Below, piece by piece: positions 55,451 through 63,641 of a DNA stretch of 64,000 nt. The DNA comes from CANGTU01 sp046336655 (GTDB lineage Bacteria; Bacteroidota; Bacteroidia; Flavobacteriales_D; Sanyastnellaceae): positions 186,001 through 250,000 of the forward strand of contig JBKDGH010000010.1 in the NCBI GenBank assembly GCA_046336655.1, in the 5' to 3' direction. Position 1 is the stretch's first letter. Each line of letters begins with the position of its first letter. A model generated the notes under the pieces. The model worked only from the letters and a program-made list of their open reading frames with translations, had not been told where the DNA came from and searched no databases. The position numbers and the translations under genes were made by a program.

Positions 55451-57051
55451 GTCCCCTTCTTAAACTCGCGCGATTCGGGCAGTATGCCGGCCTTATCTGG
55501 ATGATGGCAGTACTGCCTCTGGCCAATTGGCTGATGTCTGTGGGCATCATCATAATGGCTTGCTCCTGGGTGTTGCTGACTGCGTCGGATTATCTCGAAC
55601 GAAAGGAACCATGGGCGAGGTGGTACACATTCCGTCATACTCCCGGAGCATTGCGTTACGGGTTACTGTACCTGGTATTTGCGGTGTCTATTTTCTGGAC
55701 GGCGGACCTTGCTTATGGATTCAAGGATATGAAGACGAAGTTGCCCATCCTTGCCTTGCCTGTAATATTGAGCGGATTTGATCCCGTCAACGGAAAATGG
55801 ATCCGGCGGTTGTGGATGACTTTCATCGCCTCGCTCATATTGGCGGTTACAGTCTGTTTGATGGTCTACTACGATGCCTATAACGCATGGGCTGTGCCTC
55901 TTGGGTTCAGACCCAGGGAGGTGAACAACTTCAGGGATATTTCCATTTTCATTTCGCACATCCGGTTCAGCTTGTTACTGGTCATGGGACTCGCAGTGCT
56001 CGTCTGCCTCAAGCCGCGGACATGGAAACTGCGACTGCTCTTTACGTTGACTGGCGCGTATTTTCTCTTCTTCCTCTGGGTCATTGAATCGGTTACTGCA
56101 TTCGCGATAATCTCTGTTCTGGCTGGCGCCTGGCTGATGTGGCAGATGGTGAGAACCAAACGCATGGCTCTGAAGGCGATACTCATTGCACTTCCCGTGA
56201 TTGTGGTCGCAGGCACCGCCTGGTGGGTGGTGGATGCCTACCAGGATTATTACTCTCATGAACCGGTAACAGTGGAACAGCTTGATACGCATACGCCATA
56301 TGGTGAAGCCTATGAACACTATCCGGAGCACGGACAGATTGAGAACGGGCAATACACCATGATTTATCTCGCATGGGGTGAAATGGCCGCAGCATGGGAG
56401 CAGCGCAGTGAGATTCCATTTGAGGGACAGGATCGCGCGGGACACTCTATCAAAGGCACCCTCATTCGCTACCTGACATCTAAGGGCCTTCGCAAAGACC
56501 GCAATGGGTTGAATGCGTTGACGGAACAGGATATCCGTAATATAGAAAACGGAGTTGCCAGCGCAGTGCTCATGAAGCACAAGGGGATACGGCGAAGACT
56601 GGACCGAATTCTTTTTGAATATGAAAGTTTTCGCACCGGCCAGAACCCGAATGGCCATTCGGTTTTTCAGCGCATTGAGTTCTGGAAGGCGGGCTCAGGA
56701 ATCATCAGTAATAACTTCTGGTGGGGGGTGGGTATCGGGGATGTAAAACGCGCTTTCGCCGACCAGTACAATGCGATGAACTCTCCACTTGATGAGGTGC
56801 ATCGGTTGCGCGCGCACAATCAGTGGATGACCGTTTGGATCACCTCCGGCTTATCTGGTTTTCTGGTGTTTGTATTGGCCTGGTTTACGCTGTTCAGGCG
56901 TTCCTCTCACGCACGAACAATGCTTTTCACCGCCTTTTTCATCATTGCATCCCTGTCGTTTGTTACAGAAGACACCCTCGAGTCCCAGGCTGGTGTGAGC
57001 TTCTTTGCGTTTATCGGGTCAGTGATTCTTTTTCTTCCGAAAAGACCATAA
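55447..57051 (+). CDS. O-antigen ligase/polymerase-family (Wzy_C) membrane protein
   Basis: The 534-residue protein has about ten hydrophobic helices. A long periplasmic loop (about 260-455) includes the Wzy_C pattern GVGIGDVKRAF followed by RLRAHNQW, the conserved histidine-bearing block of O-antigen ligases. It probably joins or polymerises surface glycan on the periplasmic face. The start is GTG at 55447 overlapping the preceding stop (GTGA); the first in-frame ATG (codon 19, nt 55501) would remove most of the first helix. The 3' end overlaps the opposing glycosyltransferase gene by 41 nt. Ligase versus polymerase cannot be decided. Confidence 0.85.
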   Translation: MSPLLKLARFGQYAGLIWMMAVLPLANWLMSVGIIIMACSWVLLTASDYLERKEPWARWYTFRHTPGALRYGLLYLVFAVSIFWTADLAYGFKDMKTKLPILALPVILSGFDPVNGKWIRRLWMTFIASLILAVTVCLMVYYDAYNAWAVPLGFRPREVNNFRDISIFISHIRFSLLLVMGLAVLVCLKPRTWKLRLLFTLTGAYFLFFLWVIESVTAFAIISVLAGAWLMWQMVRTKRMALKAILIALPVIVVAGTAWWVVDAYQDYYSHEPVTVEQLDTHTPYGEAYEHYPEHGQIENGQYTMIYLAWGEMAAAWEQRSEIPFEGQDRAGHSIKGTLIRYLTSKGLRKDRNGLNALTEQDIRNIENGVASAVLMKHKGIRRRLDRILFEYESFRTGQNPNGHSVFQRIEFWKAGSGIISNNFWWGVGIGDVKRAFADQYNAMNSPLDEVHRLRAHNQWMTVWITSGLSGFLVFVLAWFTLFRRSSHARTMLFTAFFIIASLSFVTEDTLESQAGVSFFAFIGSVILFLPKRP

Positions 57052-58015
57052 GCGCACGTGCGACTTCATCGGGAGCTACAGACAGTGTCGCTCCATGGTC
57101 AGGATGGGATTCAGCCACAAAAACTTCAGCATGCCTGCCCACAGGCGCCCACCTTCCCGGATGAATCGGCCGTTGCGGGGAGTACAGTCCGATCGCCTTG
57201 ATGCCCAATGCTGCCGCGAGATGGAGCGGACCCGTGCTTGCCGCCACCAGGGCATCACAGCCAGCGATGAATGCGATGAGCTCACCGAGATTCATCTTGC
57301 CGGTTACGTCCACCACATGAGGAAGATCAAATGCAAACTGGCTGCGGATGAGTTCTCCTTCTGCTGCTGTGCCGGTGATAAACACTTGAAAACGCGACGG
57401 AGGAAGCATTGCGGCGAGTTCATGAAAATCGTTCATTCCCCAGTTCACAGCGCTGCCTTTGGAGAGCGGATGAAGAATGACGGATACTTTTTCCGGGTCT
57501 TTTAGTTGCAGGATTTCCGATGGTACTGTGTGAATCGCTCTGATGCCATATGCCTCAGTGATAGCGTGGAGTTCAGGTATTTCATTCCATCCGAGAGGTC
57601 GCAGCAGATAATGGTTGAGCTGGCTCTCATGCAAATCAGAGCGCTTGCGTGAAAACCATACGCGATGAGTGGCATAACGCCATGACACCATACGACCCGC
57701 GGTGGCAATACGCATCGGGATCTTCGCCTCCGCTGCGGCTTTCATGAGGTTTTTATCGGGAAATACATGAATTATTGCATCCGCCTTCAAGTCGCGCAGT
57801 GCATTAACCGGATCTGCCGCAATCTCATCCCAATTCACAAACCGGTCGATGTAACGACAGCTTTTGATAACCTCGGACGTGTAGGTGCGACCGATGAATG
57901 AAATCGTGCATGAAGGAAAATGCCTGCGGATTGCAGACGCCATGGGAATAGTGAGCACCACATCGCCGATGCTGTCTGTGCGTGCAAGTACGATGTGTAC
58001 AGGCTTAGTGTGCAT
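57011..58015 (-). CDS. Glycosyltransferase family 9 (heptosyltransferase-like)
   Basis: The 334-residue protein matches ADP-heptose:LPS heptosyltransferases: LARTDSIGDVVLTIPMASAIRRHFP at the N-terminus, then HPLSKGSAVNWGMNDFHELA and a donor-site block LIAFIAGCDALVAASTGPLHLAAALG. It acts in the cytoplasm at the membrane on LPS core or another glycolipid. The start overlaps the end of the GT2 gene by 11 nt, so both are one transcript. The 3' end overlaps the convergent O-antigen ligase-like gene. Confidence 0.92.
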   Translation of the reverse strand: MHTKPVHIVLARTDSIGDVVLTIPMASAIRRHFPSCTISFIGRTYTSEVIKSCRYIDRFVNWDEIAADPVNALRDLKADAIIHVFPDKNLMKAAAEAKIPMRIATAGRMVSWRYATHRVWFSRKRSDLHESQLNHYLLRPLGWNEIPELHAITEAYGIRAIHTVPSEILQLKDPEKVSVILHPLSKGSAVNWGMNDFHELAAMLPPSRFQVFITGTAAEGELIRSQFAFDLPHVVDVTGKMNLGELIAFIAGCDALVAASTGPLHLAAALGIKAIGLYSPQRPIHPGRWAPVGRHAEVFVAESHPDHGATLSVAPDEVARALMVFSEEKESLTR

Positions 58016-58760
58016 GCAGTGCTTTCAGTTTGGTGTACTTCTTCCACGTAGCGTAGGCTGACAGCCGCGAGATCGTCCAACCGGTTAACCCATCCAGAAA
58101 TCCCTTTTTGATGAAATAGCTTTTGATGAATTGGGCCACTACCTTACCGATGATCATCACCCACGAAATATTCTTGCCCATGGCGTGCAGCTCCCTGGAA
58201 GCAATGCCGGAGAAGTATTCGATCTGCGAGATGTGGTCTTGTCGGGTGTAATAGGAATAGTGCAGCAAATCACCACGCAGGAATGCGGGAGCAGATCCAT
58301 CCAGCAGATCGAGCCGGTCATGGGGATTCACTCCCTGCCAGCGCGCGTGTGTGCGGTGGACCAGCCTGACCTTGCGATCGGGATACCAGCCGCAGTGCCT
58401 GACCCAATGTCCGCAGTAATAGGTGAGTCTGTTGAAGTGATAGCCTGTGGCGGACGGACTGCTTTTGATTCGCAGTATTGACTGCCGAAGCTCCTCACTC
58501 AGTGCTTCATCCGCATCCAGCGATAACACCCACTCGTTGCTGCACTGATCGAGTGCGAAATTTTTCTGCTGAATATGCCCGGCGAAAGGATTCTGTATAA
58601 ACCGTGCGCCGTGCTCCCTGCATATAGATTCTGTCGCATCGGTGGAGAACGAGTCTACCACCACAATTTCATCAGCGACTCCCCGAAGGGACTCCAGGCA
58701 CCGCCCAATGTTCTTTTGTTCATTGAAGGTGATGATTGTCGCTGAAATATGCACAGCCAT
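58005..58760 (-). CDS. Glycosyltransferase family 2 (WaaE/KdtX-like)
   Basis: The 251-residue protein starts with the GT2 signature SATIITFNEQKNIGRCLESLRG and contains the metal-binding DxD-type LSLDADEALS. The KNFALDQCSNEWVLSLDADE and GWYPDRKVRLVHR blocks are typical of the LPS-core glucosyltransferases WaaE/KdtX. It is likely to add a sugar to the LPS core together with the GT9 partner. The 3' 11 nt overlap the GT9 gene, and it starts 6 nt after the uppP stop. Confidence 0.92.
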   Translation of the reverse strand: MAVHISATIITFNEQKNIGRCLESLRGVADEIVVVDSFSTDATESICREHGARFIQNPFAGHIQQKNFALDQCSNEWVLSLDADEALSEELRQSILRIKSSPSATGYHFNRLTYYCGHWVRHCGWYPDRKVRLVHRTHARWQGVNPHDRLDLLDGSAPAFLRGDLLHYSYYTRQDHISQIEYFSGIASRELHAMGKNISWVMIIGKVVAQFIKSYFIKKGFLDGLTGWTISRLSAYATWKKYTKLKALHAH

Positions 58761-58766
58761 GAGGAT

Positions 58767-59555
58767 TCAGACGAGTGAAAGATCAATTCCAAGTGCCAGA
58801 AGCACGAGTAGCGCGCCACCCACAATGATGCGGTACCAGCCGAATACCTTGAATCCGTAGCGGGTAAGAAACGAAATGAAGAACCGGATAGCCAGCATGG
58901 CTACAATAAATCCTACAGCATTGCCTAACAGAAGTGTGCGCAGGTGCGCGCCTCCAAACAATTCAGGTACCTCTTTCCATGCACTGTAAAGCTTCATCGC
59001 CGATGCACCGAACATGGTAGGCACCGCAAGAAAGAACGAGAACTCAGCGGCCTGTTTGCGGGTAAGCCCCTGCGTCATGCCACCCACAATCGTGGCCGCG
59101 GATCGCGAAACGCCGGGGATCATGGCAATGCACTGAAAGAGTCCGATTTTAAACGCAGACGGATAAGTGATGGGCTTTTCCTCCTGTGGATTGAGGTAGC
59201 GATCTATGAAGATGAGCACAATACCTCCGAGCAGCAACGATGCCGCAACGGTGGCGACACTACCCAGCGCTGCATCAATATAATCTTCCAGCAATACACC
59301 CAGAACAACCGCGGGAATTACACCTGCAATAAGTTTGAAATAGAAGTCAACTGACTGAAAGAAGCGTTTCCAGTAAAGCACCACCACGCTGAGTATGGTG
59401 CCGAACTGAATGTTGACAATAAAGGCTCGTGTGAACTCATTGCTTTCCACCCCCAGGAGATGCTGCGCAATGATCATATGTCCTGTGCTCGACACCGGAA
59501 GGAACTCAGTGAGTCCTTCCACTATGGCAATCAGGATGGTTTCAAGAATTCCCAA
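58767..59555 (-). CDS. uppP: Undecaprenyl-diphosphatase (BacA/UppP)
   Basis: The enzyme dephosphorylates undecaprenyl pyrophosphate to recycle the lipid carrier for peptidoglycan and glycan synthesis. The 262-residue, multi-helix protein has both signature blocks: EGLTEFLPVSSTGHMI (catalytic Glu and His) and PGVSRSAATIVGG. It is followed by two glycosyltransferase genes on the same strand, which fits a shared need for the carrier lipid. A DUF3098 gene lies 14 nt upstream. Confidence 0.97.
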   Translation of the reverse strand: MGILETILIAIVEGLTEFLPVSSTGHMIIAQHLLGVESNEFTRAFIVNIQFGTILSVVVLYWKRFFQSVDFYFKLIAGVIPAVVLGVLLEDYIDAALGSVATVAASLLLGGIVLIFIDRYLNPQEEKPITYPSAFKIGLFQCIAMIPGVSRSAATIVGGMTQGLTRKQAAEFSFFLAVPTMFGASAMKLYSAWKEVPELFGGAHLRTLLLGNAVGFIVAMLAIRFFISFLTRYGFKVFGWYRIIVGGALLVLLALGIDLSLV

Positions 59556-59569
59556 TGGCAGCGATCGGA

Positions 59570-59824
59570 CTATTTCTTGGTGGGTGCAGCCGGCGTGTCG
59601 GAGTGCTTTGGCTTGTACATGATGGCGTAGAACACTACCGCATAGCCGAGCAGCACTACGATAGGAGCGACGGTAATGCGCCTGTCGCTGAAGATCTCTT
59701 CACTGAATACCGCAGGATCTTCTGATCCGCCACCACTCATGAGGATATATCCAAGAATGAGCAGCACCAAACCACCCAACAGGATCTGATAATTGCGTTT
59801 TCCGAAGGCGAATGAATCGTTCAT
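59570..59824 (-). CDS. DUF3098-family small membrane protein
   Basis: The 84-residue protein has the family start FAFGKRNYQILLGGLVLLILGYILMSGG and a second helix VAPIVVLLGYAVVFYAIMY. Function unknown. In many Bacteroidota it lies between ftsX and uppP; here uppP follows, but upstream the gap leads directly to the attachment site of the integrated element. Confidence 0.9.
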   Translation of the reverse strand: MNDSFAFGKRNYQILLGGLVLLILGYILMSGGGSEDPAVFSEEIFSDRRITVAPIVVLLGYAVVFYAIMYKPKHSDTPAAPTKK

Positions 59825-59974
59825 AGTGCTCGAATGGACTAGCTGTTAAGGATACAAAGAAACGAAAAGCGCAGTAAAAAGGACCAGAATGATGGTTTCG
59901 GCTTCAGTGGAGAAACAGTATCAGAGCATTAGCAGTCATCCGCTCTTCGCGCTCGCTCTTCGCTGTGATGTGAG

Positions 59975-59996
59975 TACCCGGAGTGGGACTCGAACC
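59975..59996 (-). other. tRNA 3'-end fragment, putative attachment site (att half)
   Basis: On the minus strand the sequence is the T-loop and 3' acceptor part of a tRNA: GGTTCGAGTCCCAC then TCCGGGTA. The T-stem partner (expected GTGGG) is lost: the bases before GG are AAA, so no cloverleaf can form further upstream. This is the expected relic when an element enters a tRNA 3' end and leaves a copy of that end at the far junction. It lies 170 nt before an integrase gene. Confidence 0.65.
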
Positions 59997-60105
59997 TTTC
60001 TTTTTTATGCTGGTCGAATTTTGTCAAACCATGCGCTGAATGGACTGTTTGACGTGGAATGTGGAAAAGAGAGGAAAACGCAAGTAAAACTGAAATAAGA
60101 AAAAC

Positions 60106-60128
60106 CGACCCCCGAATCGACCCCGAAT
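60106..60128 (+). repeat. Tandem repeat directly upstream of the integrase -7 box
   Basis: CGACCCCCGAAT (60106-60117) and CGACCCCGAAT (60118-60128) are adjacent copies differing by one C. They end 1 nt before TATATTTG and so occupy the promoter spacer and -33 region, where a regulator could bind. Confidence 0.6.
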
Positions 60129-60129
60129 G

Positions 60130-60137
60130 TATATTTG
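60130..60137 (+). promoter_or_regulatory. Bacteroidota -7 box for the integrase gene
   Basis: TATATTTG fits TAnnTTTG exactly and lies 28 nt before the ATG at 60166. No -33 TTTG is seen at 19 nt; the position is taken by the tandem repeat. Confidence 0.5.
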
Positions 60138-60165
60138 ATGCACAGTTTCACTTTATACGCATCAC

Positions 60166-61437
60166 ATGGTTCGGATCAACTTCAACCTCCGGGAAACAAC
60201 TCCCGGCAAACTCACTCCCATTCGTGTATTGGTTCGCTGGAGCGGCCACACGCTGAAGTATTCCAGCGGAGAGCGCATCGACCCGCGCAATTGGTCGGAC
60301 ACCACCCAGCGGGCGAAAAAAAACCTCACAGGAAATTCAGACCTGAATATGCGGCTCACCAATGTGCAGCAAGGCATTGAGAAGGCATTCCGGACAGTCC
60401 GTGACCAGCTGGAGCGCATACCCAACCCGCAAGAACTTCGTGCCGCAATTGATGCGGAACTGAATGGCACGGATTCAGGAGCAACCCCCGACCTGCTCAC
60501 CTTCATTCAGGCATTCATAGAGCGGTCACGCGACCGGATCAATCCCGCGAATGGCAAACAAATGGCCGTGCAGACTATAAAAAATTACCTCACCACACAG
60601 TCACACCTCCGCGAATTCCTAAAACAGAAACAGGGCCGTATTGACTTCGCGGAAATTGACCTTTTGTTTTATGACAGGTTCACCGCATTCCTTTCCACAA
60701 AGAAGGGACTGGCATTGAATACAGTGGGTAAGACTATCCAAACGCTAAAGGCATTCATGCGTGCAGCGGAGGAGGCCGGAATTGACGTGAACCCCGCCTA
60801 TCGCACCCGCAGGTTTAAGACCCCGCGCGAATTGACCGATAAGGCATATCTGACAGAGGAGGAACTTAACCAATTGTATCACCTCGACCTTTCCAATGAC
60901 CAGCGGCTGGAGCGGGTGCGTGACCTGTTTCTTATTGGTGCATGGACGGGCCTGCGATACAGTGACCTCAGCGCAATCCAACCCGAACACCTTCAGGGCG
61001 ATTCCCTTCGCATTAAGACGCAAAAGACCGGTCAAATGGTGGAGATACCATTGCACGCCACAGTTCGGGCGATTATGGCGAAGTATGAAGGTGCATTGCC
61101 CCGAGCAATATCCAATCAAAAGATGAACGACTACCTGAAGGAAATTACTGCACAGGTTCAGAGCCTTCAGTCCCCGCAAATGATTACATCCACAGTTGCC
61201 GGACAGCGAAAGACCACCACCAAACGCAAGTGCGAACTGATTACCACACACACCGCGCGTCGATCATTCGCCACCAACCTTTACAAGGCCGGATGCCCTG
61301 CGCGTTCTATAATGGCGATCACAGGCCACCAAACGGAGGCCGCATTCCGCGCCTATATCCGACTGAATGGAGAGGAGCACGCGAATATTGTCCGAATGTA
61401 TCTGAACCCAACCGTGCCGCTGGTTGCAGTGAAGTAA
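60166..61437 (+). CDS. Tyrosine site-specific recombinase (integrase)
   Basis: The 423-residue enzyme cuts and rejoins DNA to insert or excise the element. It has an N-terminal arm-binding domain typical of Bacteroidota integrases (about 1-90), a SAM-like core-binding domain (about 105-205) and a catalytic domain (about 225-410). The catalytic residues are visible: Arg264 (TGLRYSD), Lys287, His362 and Arg365 (HTARRSF), His388 (TGHQT) and the nucleophile Tyr397. All six are present, so the enzyme should be active. It faces into the element, away from the att site. Confidence 0.95.
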   Translation: MVRINFNLRETTPGKLTPIRVLVRWSGHTLKYSSGERIDPRNWSDTTQRAKKNLTGNSDLNMRLTNVQQGIEKAFRTVRDQLERIPNPQELRAAIDAELNGTDSGATPDLLTFIQAFIERSRDRINPANGKQMAVQTIKNYLTTQSHLREFLKQKQGRIDFAEIDLLFYDRFTAFLSTKKGLALNTVGKTIQTLKAFMRAAEEAGIDVNPAYRTRRFKTPRELTDKAYLTEEELNQLYHLDLSNDQRLERVRDLFLIGAWTGLRYSDLSAIQPEHLQGDSLRIKTQKTGQMVEIPLHATVRAIMAKYEGALPRAISNQKMNDYLKEITAQVQSLQSPQMITSTVAGQRKTTTKRKCELITTHTARRSFATNLYKAGCPARSIMAITGHQTEAAFRAYIRLNGEEHANIVRMYLNPTVPLVAVK

Positions 61438-61510
61438 CAAAGAGTAAAGAGCGGTTAGAAAGTATGCAAATTTCTGCATGTTCGATAAAAAAAGGGGCAA
61501 TTTTCGTTAT

Positions 61511-61555
61511 AGGATTGACAAAACAGGCTAACTATTCCCTGCCATTGTCAACCCT
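61511..61555. promoter_or_regulatory. Inverted repeat ending at the HTH gene start codon
   Basis: AGGATTGACAA (61511-61521) and TTGTCAACCCT (61545-61555) are inverted copies with 10 of 11 matches and a 23-nt spacer. Inside them CAGG and CCTG extend the symmetry. The right arm ends exactly before the ATG at 61556. It may be an operator or a DNA site bound by the HTH protein, or an RNA hairpin hiding the start. Confidence 0.5.
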
Positions 61556-61852
61556 ATGGACAAAGTAGTTTTTACTTCACTACCGGTTGAAGAGATCGAA
61601 GGAATCATCACAAGGGCCGTTCAGCAAAGTATTGCGGGCCTGCTCAACCCACAACCGCAAGGCGATCCGGACGAACTGGTAACGCGCAAACAGGCCGCGC
61701 AATTGCTGGGCGTTTCTCTGCCTACGCTGCACGACTACACTACGCGCGGAATTATTCCCGGCTACCGGATAGGCACGCGCGTGCGCTACAAAAAGGGTGA
61801 AATACTGGACTGCCTTAGGAAAGTTCAGGCCGCTAAATACCGCGCCGCATGA
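61556..61852 (+). CDS. Excisionase-like helix-turn-helix DNA-binding protein
   Basis: The 98-residue product has a helical N-terminus (about 10-30) followed by a MerR-type winged-helix domain (about 41-90: LVTRKQAAQLLGVSLPTLHDYTTRGIIPGYRIGTRVRYKKGEI). Such proteins in Bacteroidota elements act as excisionases or early regulators. The stop overlaps the next ATG by 4 nt (ATGA), so the two are coupled. The inverted repeat ending at its start codon is a likely binding site. Confidence 0.88.
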   Translation: MDKVVFTSLPVEEIEGIITRAVQQSIAGLLNPQPQGDPDELVTRKQAAQLLGVSLPTLHDYTTRGIIPGYRIGTRVRYKKGEILDCLRKVQAAKYRAA

Positions 61853-62280
61853 ACGCCACAGTTACACCTACACACCACCGGACGGAATTCGTGCAGGATA
61901 TTGAAACCGGCTGGTACATCCGACAACCGCAGCGCATTGCATTCGGTAAAATACCGGAACGGCTGAAGGTGGAGCGAACGCTGGAGACCAGGATTCAGGC
62001 AAACGGCGCACGCGAAGTAATCACAGGCCCATTCAGAGAAAAACGGCGCACGTTTTTTTCAGGACTCATCCCGCTGGATGATCCCTGCTGGTTTATTGGG
62101 AACGACTATGAACGGCGCGGCGAGCAAAAGAGAAACAGCCTCGTCCTATTCCGTTTCTCTGACTCCGACCGATGCCTCACTGTTTTCTACTTCAACGGCT
62201 GGTATATCGAAAATCCCGAAAAAAGGGCGCAATACGCGAACGAATTCGCGCGGATGAACTCTGTAACTCGATCGAACTAA
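61849..62280 (+). CDS. Unknown 143-residue element protein
   Basis: I do not recognise this protein. It is basic, without signal peptide or membrane segment, and rich in aromatic residues in the second half (CWFIGNDYERRG, CLTVFYFNGWYIENPEKRAQYANEFARM). A beta-rich core flanked by charged helices is plausible. Its start is coupled to the HTH gene and a hairpin follows its stop at once. By position it probably helps the regulation or replication of the element. Confidence 0.75.
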   Translation: MNATVTPTHHRTEFVQDIETGWYIRQPQRIAFGKIPERLKVERTLETRIQANGAREVITGPFREKRRTFFSGLIPLDDPCWFIGNDYERRGEQKRNSLVLFRFSDSDRCLTVFYFNGWYIENPEKRAQYANEFARMNSVTRSN

Positions 62281-62302
62281 AAAGGGGCGCATTGCCCCCT
62301 TT
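62281..62302 (+). terminator. Weak intrinsic terminator after the 143-residue gene
   Basis: AAAGGGGC pairs with GCCCC and, past a one-base bulge, TTT. The T-tract is only three bases, so termination is likely partial, allowing read-through into the replication gene. Confidence 0.4.
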
Positions 62303-62336
62303 CGTTCACAATTACACCGATCACAAGACGGTTCTA

Positions 62337-63638
62337 ATGATCGACTACACGAAAATAGAAATACATCCGGAATGCGGCCCCCGGCTGCTGGTGCATCCGT
62401 TACTTTCTTTTCGGCAACCCGTGGATGTGGACACAGGCGAACATGAACAAACGGACAGAAGGGAGGCGGTGTATGGCTGCATGACCTTCACCAGCTATCC
62501 CAGCGGACGGATCACTCTGCGCGGTTCGTGGCATAAATACCACCACAACGGAACGAACTGGCAGGACTTCACGCTGCACGAATTCAGGGAGGCCGTGCGC
62601 GAATTCTGCGAAACATTCAGACTCGACCCGACACGTATGCAACTGCTCCAACTGGAGGCCGGCTGCAACATAACACCACCGCTCCCGACTCGAGAAACCC
62701 TCCGTGCATTCGTTTCCAACGGCAAGGGGGATACATTCTCACGTATGAAACCGGGCGCAAATGGATCATTGGGATTCACTTTAACCGTAGGTAGGGAGTT
62801 CCACAAACAGAAGTACTATAGGTATTATGAAATTAAATGCTACGACAAAGGGGCACAGTACGGGAGGCCACAACCTCTCATGAGATTTGAAAAGAAGTAT
62901 TTGGACTGGAGCAAATTTCGCTACAAACTGGGGATTAACTCCCTTGCTGACCTCACAGAGGAGCGGGCATGGAGTTTACTATCCGATGAAGTTTCAGGCG
63001 CATTGAAAGGATTGATCCTTCGCGAGCCTTCAGTTGAGCACAAGAAATTGCCACACCCGGAACGTTTGTTTTTTGCGGATGCCGGACGCGCAGGATACTG
63101 GCGGGATGCTCCCCGTAGAGAACGTTACAACGCCCGCGAGCGATTGAGGAGAATTGTTCGCGAATATGGCAAGAGCGATTTGCATGAAGTCCTTCGAGCG
63201 CGGATAGACGAGAAACTTCGGGAACTAATGAACCCCTATTACGAAGACGCAGTGCAGGACGTTTTCCACAATATTCCTGAGAGTCCATCAAACCGTGAAT
63301 TAGGACGTTTTCCAAGTTTAGTTAAGGTGGGAGAACGTCCAAACACACTGACCACCGTTGAGGAGGACGAACGTGCCACCAAACCGGACGAATTTACCGA
63401 GCGAAAGTGCCGCACCTGCGGGCGCGATATTTCCAACCAGCGGCCCGGTTCTGTCTTCTGTTCCGAGCGGTTGCACGGACGTGCCGCCAAACGCTGCCGG
63501 AATGCGGACAGCAACCCGCGAAACAACGACCTACGGAAACTTCAGCGAATAGAGGGCGATCCGCTATTATTCGACCACAGCCCGTTTCTGCGGGCTATTA
63601 GCAACGGAATAAAAACAGAATGCGCAGGACACAAGTAA
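62337..63638 (+). CDS. Putative replication initiation protein, filamentous-phage gpII/X-like, with C-terminal zinc-finger-like module
   Basis: The ATG at 62337 begins MIDYTKIEIHPECGPRL; earlier in-frame starts overlap the 143-residue gene. The 433-residue product shows blocks that I recognise from phage/plasmid replication proteins of the II/X type: LRGSWHKYHHNGTNWQDF, then LEAGCNI, KYYRYYEIKCYDKGAQYG and LMRFEKKYLDWSKF, followed by a helical region. Near the C-terminus CRTCGRDIS, VFC and RC (about 365-395) look like a zinc-binding module. If correct, the protein nicks the origin for rolling-circle replication. A definite nicking tyrosine is not assigned. The assignment is by pattern and should be treated as tentative. 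Confidence 0.55.
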   Translation: MIDYTKIEIHPECGPRLLVHPLLSFRQPVDVDTGEHEQTDRREAVYGCMTFTSYPSGRITLRGSWHKYHHNGTNWQDFTLHEFREAVREFCETFRLDPTRMQLLQLEAGCNITPPLPTRETLRAFVSNGKGDTFSRMKPGANGSLGFTLTVGREFHKQKYYRYYEIKCYDKGAQYGRPQPLMRFEKKYLDWSKFRYKLGINSLADLTEERAWSLLSDEVSGALKGLILREPSVEHKKLPHPERLFFADAGRAGYWRDAPRRERYNARERLRRIVREYGKSDLHEVLRARIDEKLRELMNPYYEDAVQDVFHNIPESPSNRELGRFPSLVKVGERPNTLTTVEEDERATKPDEFTERKCRTCGRDISNQRPGSVFCSERLHGRAAKRCRNADSNPRNNDLRKLQRIEGDPLLFDHSPFLRAISNGIKTECAGHK

Positions 63639-63641
63639 TAC

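Noticed and set aside
59960..60060. A complete tRNA gene at the TTCGAGTCCCACT motif
   Set aside because: The 5' half of the T-stem, anticodon arm and acceptor partner are absent upstream on the minus strand; only a 3' fragment remains.
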